Below are positions 23,331-33,024 of a DNA stretch of 64,000 bases, in pieces. The notes beneath the pieces are model-generated. The model was not told where the DNA came from, ran no database searches, and saw nothing but the letters and a program-made list of their open reading frames with translations. Source of the stretch: Takakia lepidozioides (taxonomy: Eukaryota; Streptophyta; Takakiopsida; Takakiales; Takakiaceae); assembly GCA_030704615.1 (NCBI GenBank), contig CM060734.1, positions 25,978,001-26,042,000 on the forward strand, read 5' to 3'. Within the stretch, counting starts at the first letter, position 1. Each line of letters opens with the position of its first letter. The position numbers and the translations under genes were made by a program.

Positions 23331-23438
23331 TCAATTTCTAAGGGGGGAGGGGAGTGTCCCAAAAATCCAGTCCCAGAATGGAGATGTGATGCCAAACCCA
23401 TCTTCTTGCACCTTGAAGTGATGGTTCAAATGGTATCT
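23331..23438 (-). CDS. FA 2-hydroxylase last exon
   Basis: It begins after acceptor CGTTGCAG and encodes RYHLNHHFKVQ, then GFGITSPFWDWIFGTLP, ending at a TGA at 23,331-23,333. HLNHH is the last histidine box, and FGITS..WD..FGTLP is the family's C-terminal signature. It joins in phase to SRSLK of the previous exon. Confidence 0.9.
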   Translation of the reverse strand, partial: RYHLNHHFKVQEDGFGITSPFWDWIFGTLPSPLRN

Positions 23439-26400
23439 CTGCAACGATGATGACCAGTAAGCAGAATTTTGATAGGGGTATCTGGGCCCAATAGCACTCT
23501 GCTTTCTTGAAAATGTCATGTCTACTCCACTAAGAACATGAGGCTTCACAAGTACTCTAAAGTATTCTTTGTTGAGCTGGATAAGAACTGAAAGGAGGAA
23601 GAGACCTAAGGAAATGTACCACCAATCACAGGTACACATGCAAAAGATGCAGAAAGTGACAGAAGTTTTATGTATACAAGACACAGAAAATCCAGAGATC
23701 CAATACAGGTTGTAGTCGATCTTGTGCACACCTTCAGACTGCGAGAAATGTCATTGAAGGGAACACCGTGATGTACGAAATAATGTGTGATGTCTACAAC
23801 CACAAGCGAGTAAGCCTCCTCCAAAGATAGATGGTGCCCACGTATCTGAGAATAATTTTCTCACTGCGCTCCAGAACCGATTACCAGGGAATTTGTCACA
23901 AAAATGAACTGAAAATTTGAATTTCCAAGCATGACGTGTTCTATACCATGGCGCATGGAAATATTCATCTATCATCATCTATCATCATCTATCATCTTTG
24001 CAAGCATGAAAATACGACATTTCTCCCCTACTTGCTCCCATCCCAACAGTACAGCTGCTACAAAAAGCATTTGAAAGAAAGGCAGACACGACAGGCATGT
24101 CAAGAGGATCTACCACAAGCCTAGTGGAGGGTGGGGATCAAAAGGGCTTACAATAGCACAGAAGACAGCAGTGAGAGCTGGGGGGAACACAAGACGGTAG
24201 CCATCCATTGGGTGTTTATGGTGGCACCCATGCAGTAGATAATGTGCCGTGTTCCACCTGTCCCAGTACCACATTTCTAATTACAAACAAATCTTCCATC
24301 TACTTGTGCATTTGCATGAGTCTGAATAAATTCATTCAAGAGCTCTTATTATAGATCGGCAATCTTACCATGTAAGAGTGTCTGTGGGGAGACCGCACTC
24401 TTAACCTCAGAGCTATCAAATACTGACAGTACCCACTTCCCCAGTGGAGTCACCCCTCCAGACAAGGGTCTTAGGTGTGCAATACCGAACCCAAGGTCCC
24501 TATGAAAAATGAGTTCTTAGGAGCAAGAGAGTGAGTAGATTTTGTTGGGAAGGATAAGATGGGAATCTCTGCTAGTGGATTCAGTGCTCCATGTAACCTG
24601 ATGATGTGCTGCTGAGAGAAAAAGTGAAAGGGTAGATGTAGAATGATTTAACATGCATTGAAAGCCCATGCACCCATGTAATACCAGTAACTTGAAGTCT
24701 TCGCGTGGAAAAGGAAGCGCTGCAGGGAATACTCAAGGAGTGACCAGATGAATATGCCTGAGGGAACAGTCGTGAACAATTCATCCAAAGGCAGAGCCCC
24801 TTGGAGGGCTACCCTCTCTACACCAATACACAACCGGCAGCCACACTAGGGGAATTACCCACCATAACGGCTTGGTCAAGGACTGTGGCCACACACAAAC
24901 AACTCCTTTAGTGCACTGAGTTTGCATGCTACTAGACATTCCTGATAATGCTGGCTTGAAAAGTACCTTTCCACCTATAGATGCAATAATTGTATGTCCT
25001 TTCACTCTGCTAGTTACATTACGTGGGGAAAGCACTAAATGACCCTCCTTTCTAGGCATATTTGATCTCTTCATGTACCTGCATCCTTTTTACTCTCCAT
25101 GTACTCTCTATACTCTGTAGGCTTGTATTCCCCCAATTTGCCTCGAGCTCCCACAAGAGGGTACAGACGCCAGCTGGATCCACCGTGCTAATCCTACTTC
25201 CAAAAAAGAATTATCATCTTCCCATGGGGATCTTTTGCTCCACAGTAGATCATCCTCTCCAGAGCTCTTGCTCTCCTGCCTGAGGGTCCCCTCAGATAAT
25301 CTTTTTAAAAAATTAAGAAAAACAAAACAGCTAAAGGCAGGAACACAAAGTTTCTGCATGTCCTAGAGTTTACCGGAAACACGAGAGGCTTGCTTAAATC
25401 AACAGAGTATGGTTTTGAGACATCCTTTGTCACAGCATGTGACACCCCTGCCAATGCCCTACACAGCCGGAAGTGAATTAAGGCAAGAGATTAACAATCT
25501 ACACAGTTTGTCTCCCACTCTAACCTGGTATTTACTTGGTGGTAAAATCTGCGATCCATATCAGCAAGTAATTTTCCTACATAAAGCTATCAGTTTTTGT
25601 TGCCAACAGTAACCTGAAAATCCATGTAAAGACTTAAGGTTAAGGCAATGGTCTTTTCCAATTGGCCAAAATTGGAGTCTGGATGGCACAGTCAATGGAC
25701 TGGAACCGACCCCACCCTTCCCCACTTTTATGTCTCATGGAACAATGGAAAATGGCACTAAGTGATACCTTGATGAGTGCTCAAGTCTTCCAAGATAAAA
25801 CTGCTTGAGCATGCCCAATGCAACTTTGCTGTGAGCATGATCTGAACTGTTACTCAGCCCCCTCATCAACTTCCCACATCCTTCTCTTGCAAGTGTTCAA
25901 CAATCACCTACACACACATGACTTTGAGTCTTATGCTTACAGCAATGTGATTTCAGCCCCCAACCCCCTACACACACACACATCACACATCACATAGAGA
26001 AAAGCACACTATTGTTTTAACCTATTCATGTTTGCAGTAGCAGATTTTTGCAGTGTAAGGAAGAGAGTCACAAACATGGATAGTACCTACTAGTCAGCAG
26101 ACATGTGAAACCTTGGAAGTTTTGTGGCTACAAGGTAGGTTTTCAACCGCAGGCCTCCACATTTTTTGGCAAAGGTGGAACATAGCAAAGGGATTAGGGG
26201 GAGGGAAATTAGACTTGGAAAAATTGCTCTTGCCTTTCTTGAATATGAGGATGTAGAAAATTCAACATTTGATTAGGGATCCTTCCACCTATAAAGTAAT
26301 TTAAGAGCTGCCACCCTTTGAGTCTCATGTAGTCAGTCTGTACACTTCTTTAGAGAATTTCTATATATGTATTCTACTACTTCAAAAATCAGGCATTGTC

Positions 26401-27192
26401 AAACTCCCTTTCTAGAGAAAGAAAGACTGATGGAATTCCCGCGTGGCTACGTCTTCTCTGCAGGCAGAGAACAATGATCAAGATATTATTCGTGGGGAGG
26501 GGCAGACAGGCTACAGGCATTGTTATAGAGTTCGAACAACTACAATCCCAGAATGTGCACATCCTCCGCCTCAATTCCACTTCCATGACAAAATTAATAT
26601 TTAAGTTACCACTGTTCCATTATAAAGTCTTGCGGAAGTTAGTTCCAGGCGTATCTTCACCATTGTGGAGCTGTCCACCTTTGCCACCCTCTCTCCAAAG
26701 CACCCGGCTCTCAGTCCTTGTTTTCCACCTACACTTGTGTGTATTTTCCGATCATCTTTCGTCTCCCCAACTGGGTTGGGTATGTATCAAAGTTGTTTGG
26801 GTTCAATGGCCACCAAAGGGTAAAGGGAGTTGCAGAAGGGGGTGGTGATGGTCAGATATGAAAGACATGGGACATGAGTGATGAAAGAGAAGCTAGACTC
26901 CACAGATATTCAGCAAAAAGAGAAAGTTTATCAGTCTTCTCCTTTCCAAATGCTCTAGAAATTCTCTATTCCTCTTGTTCTGCAAAGGGAGATATCGAGG
27001 TTTTTCCCTGCGTTGTATTTTACACAAGACGATCCCATGAGAGGCGGAGGAGAACCCACTCGCGTCAGCACCTCCGGGGTGATTTTGAAGAAACGGTGTG
27101 ACATCAAAGACCTGCCCATCCACCACTATCCACGCATCCTTCATTGCCCTGTGCGCCTCAACCTCTGCGACTGTGAATGTTCTTGCCTTCAT
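23331..27192 (-). CDS. Fatty acid 2-hydroxylase gene, probably with N-terminal cytochrome b5 domain
   Basis: This spliced minus-strand gene encodes the membrane di-iron hydroxylase that adds a 2-OH to the fatty acyl chain of sphingolipids in the ER. Recognisable exons are 24,685-24,882, 24,152-24,257, 23,732-23,908 and 23,331-23,438. A cytochrome b5 exon lies upstream at 27,060-27,192. The hydroxylase part aligns over its length with plant FAH proteins. Plant FAH lacks a fused b5 domain, whereas yeast Scs7 and animal FA2H have one, so this looks like the fused ancestral form. The exons joining b5 to the hydroxylase were not traced fully. The coding sequence needs one-base corrections in three places and has a His-to-Gln change, so this copy may be a pseudogene or contain consensus errors. 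Confidence 0.7.
23732..23908 (-). CDS. FA 2-hydroxylase exon with HYFVHH box
   Basis: It encodes RFWSAVRKLFSDTWAPSIFGG and then AYSLVVVDITHYFVHH, ending SRSLK before a GTGTGC donor. Two frame problems are visible. The T5 run (A5 at 23,900-23,904 on the plus strand) seems one base short after acceptor TTTTCAG. There is also a one-base excess (or two-base loss) at GGAGGAGGC near 23,814-23,822. Confidence 0.8.
24152..24257 (-). CDS. FA 2-hydroxylase exon with HGCHHKHP box
   Basis: It encodes NTAHYLLHGCHHKHPMDGYR and then LVFPPALTAVFCAI, between acceptor GGGACAG and donor GTAAGC. The 106-nt length fits the phases of its neighbours. The second group of iron-ligand histidines is intact. Confidence 0.9.
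24685..24882 (-). CDS. FA 2-hydroxylase exon with first His box
   Basis: It encodes SLTKPLWWVIPLVWLPVVYW, then after a frame change GIFIWSLLEYSLQRFLFH and KTSSYW. An extra G in the GGG run (CCC at 24,812-24,814 on the plus strand) breaks the frame. Removing one G restores exactly 20 residues between WC and GIFIW, as in Arabidopsis FAH1. The family's EYxLHRFxFH is LQRFLFH here (codon CAG at 24,722-24,720), which removes one iron-ligand histidine. Confidence 0.85.
26430..26457 (-). CDS. Possible second cytochrome b5 exon
   Basis: After acceptor CTGCCTGCAG the minus strand can read EDVATREFHQ, resembling the b5 helix after the GxDxT segment. The splice phase does not match the first b5 exon directly, so another small exon would be needed. 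This is tentative. Confidence 0.25.
26857..26933 (+). repeat. Fragment of E1-type gag start inside the b5-hydroxylase intron
   Basis: The segment from GACATGGGACATGAGTGATG through MSDEREARLHRYSAKRES matches E1 at about 10,290-10,370. Neither LTR nor more gag is present. It lies on the opposite strand to the hydroxylase gene, in its presumed intron. Confidence 0.8.
27060..27192 (-). CDS. Cytochrome b5 heme-binding exon
   Basis: From the ATG at 27,192 it reads TFTVAEVEAHRAMKDAW, then IVVDGQVFDVTPFLQNHPGG. HPGG carries the first axial heme histidine. A donor GTGGGT follows GCGA at 27,059 (another possible GTGCTG lies at 27,071). The frame stays open upstream for about 16 codons, so the true start could be earlier. 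It may be the N-terminal domain of the hydroxylase 2.2 kb downstream. Alternatives are a separate b5-type enzyme such as a front-end desaturase or nitrate reductase. Confidence 0.75.
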
Positions 27193-29000
27193 ATTCCCGT
27201 TCGGCGAATCCTCATCACCATGCGCAGCACTGCCACTGCCGTTTGGAAGCCCTCAGAGCTTTGTGGGCGTGGTCCTCCGCCCCCTGGACAGGACAGTAAC
27301 GGCCCGCATCCATCAAGGCCGTCGGCTATACAAACCATTGCCCTATGAGTTTGAAACCAAAAAGAAGATTGAGAAAGGAATTGTAGATAGGCGATACCGA
27401 GCAGACAAACTTTTTATGTCTGGAAAGATCAATGAATAAGAGGCTGGAAGGAAGAGAAGTGCCAGTCCCTATTGGTATCGTGAGCACGGAACAAGATGCC
27501 TAAAAGAACACGAGAGATCTTGTATAGCAAGAGAGGCAGCGGGCGTGTGGGAGTGAGGAAGAGTCTGGAAGAGAGTGCGTAGTAGAATTTGTTTTTCAGA
27601 ATGCCATCTAAACGACCAGGGCTACGGTAGGCGACAGAGAGAAAGAAAGACGGGAAAAGAGAGGTTCAGGGAAAGAGAGAGAGAGAGCGAGAGAGAATGT
27701 GACGCTAGTAAGCCTGTACTAAACCTGAATATCCGAGCTATTTGGAAATCGAAGAGTCAACGCTGTGTCTAGTGCGACAGAGAAAGAAAGAGGAAGGGAG
27801 GAACAGTAGTCTGTACGAGCCGGTGTTACAACGGTACTAAGATACCTGAATCAAACGAATCACAATGCAGCCAACGAGATAGGGAGAAAAAGACGCGGAA
27901 GAACAATATCACAGCAGACAGCCCGTGTCAAACCTCGAGATCTGAACTACCTACCTTGAAAGAAAGGAGATTTAGTCCAGACAACGAGAAGACAACGAGA
28001 AGAGCTTTCACAAAAGAATTACTCCACTGAGCTATACGGTGCATCCGAATAAACAGCAATCGGCTATCCAAAATCCAACAAACCACCTTCCAGATAACCA
28101 GAGAGGGAGAAAAGAGCAAAGAAGAAAGATACGACAGCGCACACACTCAAACCTCCAGATCTTAGCTATCTTAAAAGAAGGGACCGAAAATGCAGGCAAG
28201 GAGAGAGGGAGAGTACAAGACAAACAAGGAAAAAGGAAGCACACCTTTCAAGGCAACAGTTGTTTCTTTTTCTAAAGATCTGGGCTACGTTCCATGACAA
28301 CAACAACCAGCAATGCCGGCCAAATGAGCGATCCCCGCCTCGCGGGAAGACGAGGAAGAACGAGGACGAGAGTAGGCCCGCGCACATGAGCCCAGAAACT
28401 GGCGAATTCGCCTGTCAGTGGGGCGAATTCGCCGTGGCAGGGCGTGTCAGCGCGACGACCGTACTGAAGCGAACCCCACGTTCGCTTCGCTGTAGGTAAA
28501 GTGCATTTTTTTCTCCTCTTGAGGGAGGAGCCAATAAAATTCTTCCTCTTCATGTGGATGTTAGGAAGTTTTAGTTTTAGTTTTTTAGTTTTTCAGTCTC
28601 TGGTCTCTCGCCTTATTGTCCCATTAGCTTCCTGTGGATGTAAATCAGTTTCATTTAGGGTTTCATACACTCTTTTAGTTCATCTCTTGTTGTTCTACTG
28701 TCCATTAAGCCTCACGCGGTCGCAATACAATTTTCTTCTCTTCCAACACTGTTTCAGAAAGAGCAGCTCATTGTGATCAGGCTAAAGTAAACTGACGAAG
28801 CAGGAGAACCCGTGATAAAGGCACACAAGGAGTGCTGGACACTACGACTGAACGGGATGTTGTGTCTTGGAATGTGACCCTTACAAGGTATCTTGCGTAG
28901 TAGAAAACCTCTTTTACCCAGTAAATAAATAAATAAAAATGGACCTTCATCGTCTCGTACCTGTTGCAGCGACTTGCCGTACCCTATCTGCTATAGGGTT
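27193..29000. other. Unannotated stretch with A/G-rich loose repeats
   Basis: At 27,560-28,260 a unit of roughly 120 bp recurs loosely (GACAGAGAAAGAAAG, CTCGAGATCTGAAC, CCAGACAACGAG). At 28,401-28,412 and 28,422-28,433 two identical 12-bp palindromes GGCGAATTCGCC lie 21 bp apart. A plus-strand open frame at 27,098-27,439 ends in a Lys/Arg-rich tail, but I cannot support it as a gene. Confidence 0.45.
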
Positions 29001-29263
29001 TTGATTTTTTAAGTGTATGCTTCTAAAAAATATATATATGACGCCTCTCGAAGGGAGCGTAACTTATGGTGTCACTTGACCCCGAAGGGCTACTGCCTTC
29101 TAGCAGGAAGGTAGACACCTTCATGACACACCAGACGGTGGTTTGAACCCACAACCACATCCAACGTGGTATGTGCCATGTCGTGCACCTAAGCATCGTG
29201 CCACAACATACATCACTGTCCAACCACACTTCCTAGCATATAGTCCTAGAAAGCCACGCCACA
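29000..29263 (-). repeat. Element B 3' LTR (inner edge)
   Basis: The LTR starts TGTGGCG immediately after the polypurine tract. The far end is not defined because no second copy is present. A TATATATATA tract lies near 29,030. Confidence 0.55.
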
Positions 29264-29278
29264 ATCGTTCCCCTAGCT
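29264..29278 (-). promoter_or_regulatory. Element B polypurine tract
   Basis: The minus strand reads AGCTAGGGGAACGAT directly before the LTR start. M has AGCTAGGGGGGCGAT at the equivalent place, which fixes the LTR start in both copies. Confidence 0.75.
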
Positions 29279-29520
29279 GGTGATTAGATCCCTCTAACAC
29301 CGGATAGCTTGCAAGTATCCACCCCAATAAGATCATCGCTTGGTCTTCAATCGCACACGTCCCAACACCTGAAGTCGATAGATCAAGAGGCTGGGTGCAA
29401 ACATAGCCCCATCGTTAGTTGCTTTCATGCAATCCATGATCTTCAGTTGAGTATCCATGGCATTGAAGCCCCACTAGCTAGACCTTGGATCACTTGTCCG
29501 CCTCACCATTGTCATGCCCA

Positions 29521-30480
29521 CTACCTCTGTCCAAGGCCTCGTGGACACAACCATTCTCCGATAGGAACCTCCTCAAGTGGCGGTGCCAAGCATCCCGTGT
29601 GCCACCCCCTTGAGCATTTGTCACACACCAATATAGTTGCGGCGCCACCAGCATGCCCACATAGCATGCAACGCAACCCTACAGGTACCACTGCAAGGTT
29701 GGGATCTATCCTCTCATCCACATGTGGAAGGTGACATGGCGCACAATTGTGCACATGGTCCTTCCATACCATGCCATCTCGACCTCCAGAATCAATACTC
29801 CTGAAGGCAACACCTCTCTGACCCTTAGAATCACACGTCTTGCTGTGACATCCAAGGTCGTAGGCGCTGTCTGCTGCAAATACACATAGTCCCCAAGGTG
29901 GAAACGCCTAACACTTGACCAATATCCCCCTCCACGTATAGTGGCGTATCTCAATGTGTCTCGGTGTTGGGCAATAGCAAGGTTCTCAAAAGCCATAGGC
30001 ATGACTCTCTTGAACAAATCTGTCCGCTGGGCACACGCTTGTGTCCACACATCCGGATCATCAAGGTTGAGAACTATTGCAGCCTCCATGCGAATAGATG
30101 CAGGCAAATCCGGCTCTCGACCGAAGAGAAGAAAGTAAGGTGAGAAGGAGGCAAGTGAAGCTTGTTTGCTAAACCTATAGCCCATAGCTAGCCAAGGCAG
30201 CTGAAGGTCCCAATCTCCTAGGTGTCCCTTCTGCAAACCGTACTTGCGCAAACCTCTCTTGACTGTCTGAACAACTCTCTCCGCCAAGCCATCAGCCTCG
30301 GGATGATCCTGAGAAGTAGTGTGGTGATCTATCAAGGTTTGCTCACACAAAGCCTGAAACTCCCCCAAGAACTCTCTCCCCTGGTCCGTGAGTACCTCGG
30401 CTGGAGCACCAAAATGGCTAAGCACTCGATCTAAGAATGCATATGCAGCCCCCTCACTTACCTTGTCAGGCAATGCCAAC
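29521..30480 (-). pseudogene. Element B integrase C-terminal half and PHD finger
   Basis: This continues the integrase interrupted at 41,501. It includes VLTDQGREFLGEF (second catalytic Asp) and HPEADGLAERVVQ (catalytic Glu). A GPY/F-like region follows, then a PHD finger with CMLCGHAGGAATILVCDKC and GWHTGC. The last zinc pair reads CPRG where M has CPHC, so one ligand is lost. One missing G near 29,795 shifts the frame before the PHD. Confidence 0.85.
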
Positions 30481-30484
30481 AGTT
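30481..30484. repeat. Target duplication left of M (AGTT)
   Basis: AGTT precedes the M terminus TGTCA and is repeated at 41,497-41,500. Removing M plus one copy restores the B integrase frame (WIQLLALPDK against WIELVPLPDK in M). Confidence 0.8.
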
Positions 30485-30801
30485 TGTCAAGTTATTTGAC
30501 CACTAATGTGAAGTTAGCTAGGAAATAGCTAGCTTTTATATATTGACATTTGGGATTGACCCAAGTGTCAATCCAAGGGCCAATACATGTTTGGGCACCT
30601 GGCGTGGTTATCTTCACGGCAGATCGCGGTGGGCTCATCTTTCTCGAGTTGAGCCTCACCGCGTCTAGCTATGGCGCCGTAGTGTGGATTCTCCATGGCG
30701 TGGGGTGCACTTGGCTCGACTTAATATATGAGTGATGTTTTCATGTGCAAGTATGTGATTTTGAGATAGCTTGTGTGCTTGTATTATTCCTTTCCTTATC
30801 A
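30485..30801 (+). repeat. M left terminal partial LTR
   Basis: It matches 40,963-41,265, the right half of the complete LTR, from TGTCAAGTTATTT to CCTTATCA. The first 330 bp of the LTR are absent at this end. It carries a 13-bp insertion (ATTCTCCATGGCG) relative to the other copy. Confidence 0.85.
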
Positions 30802-33024
30802 CTCGAGAAAGATGAGCTCGAGTCTGTGAGTGCCAGGTTCGAGTTAGTTGTAGCACTTCTGTTTTCAGATCATGAAAAGCGATTCAGCCTAGAGTGCAGG
30901 GATCCGTGCATGAGCCTATCCAAAGCGGATAGAGTGCAAAGGCGAACAGGTTGCAGGTTTGCCATGGATAGAGAGGCGGGTAGCCTATGTTGAAGAGCGG
31001 CGTTGCATAGCTCAATGCTATGGCAACCAAGTTAAGGCTTCTAGTGTGAAGCGGAAGAGATGTTGGCCACGAGTGGGCAAACTGGTGGTCGTCTTCTTCA
31101 GCTGCAGGCCGAGTTAAGGAGCTGTAGAAATGTGGGCTGCGCATGGAAGCTAGCATGTTGCAGGTTGGAAATGACATGATCAGCTCCAAGTATTTCTACC
31201 CGAAATCAGTTGTTGCGGGTAGATGAGGAGCAGCCAAATGGTGGAGCTGCGAGGAGATGCATCGCAGCCCGTTGGGAGCTTCAGCTCCAAGTTCATGAAG
31301 AGGTATGAGTGAAGAGAGGGGGTTGGTCCCTCTTGTGTGCAAATCAGTGCACTTGTAAAGCATGTGCTGAGTTGGAGTTTCAATCTGAAACTCAGCAGTG
31401 TAAGGGCTCTTGGAGTGGCAAGAGCGGGGCTGGAAGGGCAGCAACGAGGCGCCCTAGAGCCAGGGGATATGCATGAGAAGTGCAGGTGCACCAAGTTTGT
31501 AAAGGTGTGTATTTTCAGATTCGTTTTTGTGAGCTTCATGAAGAAATGGAGCTTGTTGGGCAGCATATGGCTTGCTTGTTGAGTTGGGGACGCTTCTAGT
31601 GGGCCGTGAGAGCTCAGGAGTGTAGGGCGACGGGGCTGATGGCTCCGCAGAAGCCATAGCTCAGCGGCAGCAGGTGCAGGAACAAACCCCAGCTCGGGGA
31701 GAGCTCGGGAACGCATGAGAACTCGTTGGGAGTTCTGGGGAACGCAGGGAATAGTGGCCGTGATGGGCCGTTGGGGCGGTATCACAAAATACCACGAGCC
31801 CAAGTCGTGATGGTTGACCGTGACCGTTGGAAGTCGTGGTGCGGACACAACGGGTGGGCACGGTGACCAGATTGTGGGAATGGCGGGCCGTGAAGGCTCG
31901 TGGGAGTGGTACCACGGGGTATCATGAGGCAGCCCGTGGCCAACGAGTGCCTAGGGCGGGTTGTGAGGAATCGTGGCGGTTGGAGCCACGGAAGGCCGCG
32001 AACAGGCAGAGTGAAAATATATATATATTTTTTCACTCGTTTCGTGGGACCTTGATGGGGAGGCTGGGCTCTGAAGAACAATGGTTTTGAGCTAGCTGAT
32101 CCGGCAGAAAAGTCGGAATTGCCTCCCTGTTGCGTTTTTAACAAAGGGGATTACTCCCCTGCAGGTAATCTTTTCTGGTTTTCAGCCCAATTCTTAACTA
32201 TGGGGGAGACCAGCCTGCAGGTAATTCCTTTGGACAGAATGTTGTTGGGGCCTATATGTACCTCTATTTGCTCCATTTTTGAACCTTCAGCGAATGGTGT
32301 GGTTTCCTGAGGTGGTTCCATTCGGAGGAATGGCTGGTGGACGTAAGGAGGCACTGGTGGACCCTGTGGAGGCTTGCATGGGGCCTTGGAGGCCAAGTTT
32401 CATGAGCTCGTGGAGGGCGGTTTGAGGAGTGTCTACAGGATGCTCTCATGGTCATGCAAGTGAGAGAAGAGAGGAAAAAAGAGGGTGTTGGGATGAGAGC
32501 GTGCTGGGGATAGGCATTGCTTTAGTTTCTCTTCCTCGTAGCTTTCCACCTTCTCTGTAGGCCGAGACCTTTCCGTAGGTGGAGGCAAGAGTCAGTCCGG
32601 GTTTGGGCTGGGTTGTCGGAGCGACACTGTGGAGTTGTTTTGGTGTGGGGGAGTTGTTGTTTTCATTCTTGTGTTTGGATCCCCTCCACACCTGCATGCT
32701 TGATTGTGCGCCATGCTAGTTTTGTGTGGGCGCTTGATTTTATAGGTGGTTGACTCGGGCTTGATCGCCGATCCAACCCTAGAGCATGCTGTCGATGGTG
32801 AGGCTGGGTTGATGACCAGTCAGACCATCTTTGTTTCTCCTGTGGTGAGGTTGGAGGTGATGACCAGCCAACCATAGGAGTGCATGCAGGTGCAAGTGCA
32901 AGCTATGTTAGGAACCTAGTATTCCAAACCATAAGCCGCATCAGGTTCTCTACCCGGATACCTTGTGGAGAGGGGGTTAGAGACAAGTTCATGACCGGTT
33001 GAGTGTCAGTTTGTCAACACGGAG
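30802..33024 (+). other. M leader region, includes dispersed repeat X
   Basis: This is 2.2 kb without a convincing reading frame on the M strand. The part 32,390-33,024 belongs to repeat X (other copy at 17.3-20.96 kb, inverted) and continues into the start of gag to about 33,090. A 222-codon minus-strand frame at 31,180-31,848 shows no family resemblance. No TGG-starting primer-binding site is evident after 30,801. Confidence 0.5.

Noticed and set aside
27060-27192. Nitrate reductase as the source of the b5 exon
   Set aside because: HPGGAD fits nitrate reductase, but no molybdenum or FAD domain exon was found nearby, while hydroxylase exons lie downstream on the same strand. It remains an alternative.
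27098-27439. Plus-strand 113-codon frame opposite the b5 exon
   Set aside because: The minus strand carries a clear b5 domain over part of it. The Lys/Arg-rich tail is suggestive, but nothing else supports a gene.
29020-29240. tRNA-derived SINE in the B LTR (TGGCACGATGC and GGTTCAAACC on the minus strand)
   Set aside because: The A-box match is weak and the B-box spacing is off by one base. No target duplication or related copy is seen.
31180-31848. 222-codon minus-strand frame in the M leader
   Set aside because: It has low-complexity Ser/Pro/Leu composition, no recognisable domain, and lies in noncoding leader sequence.
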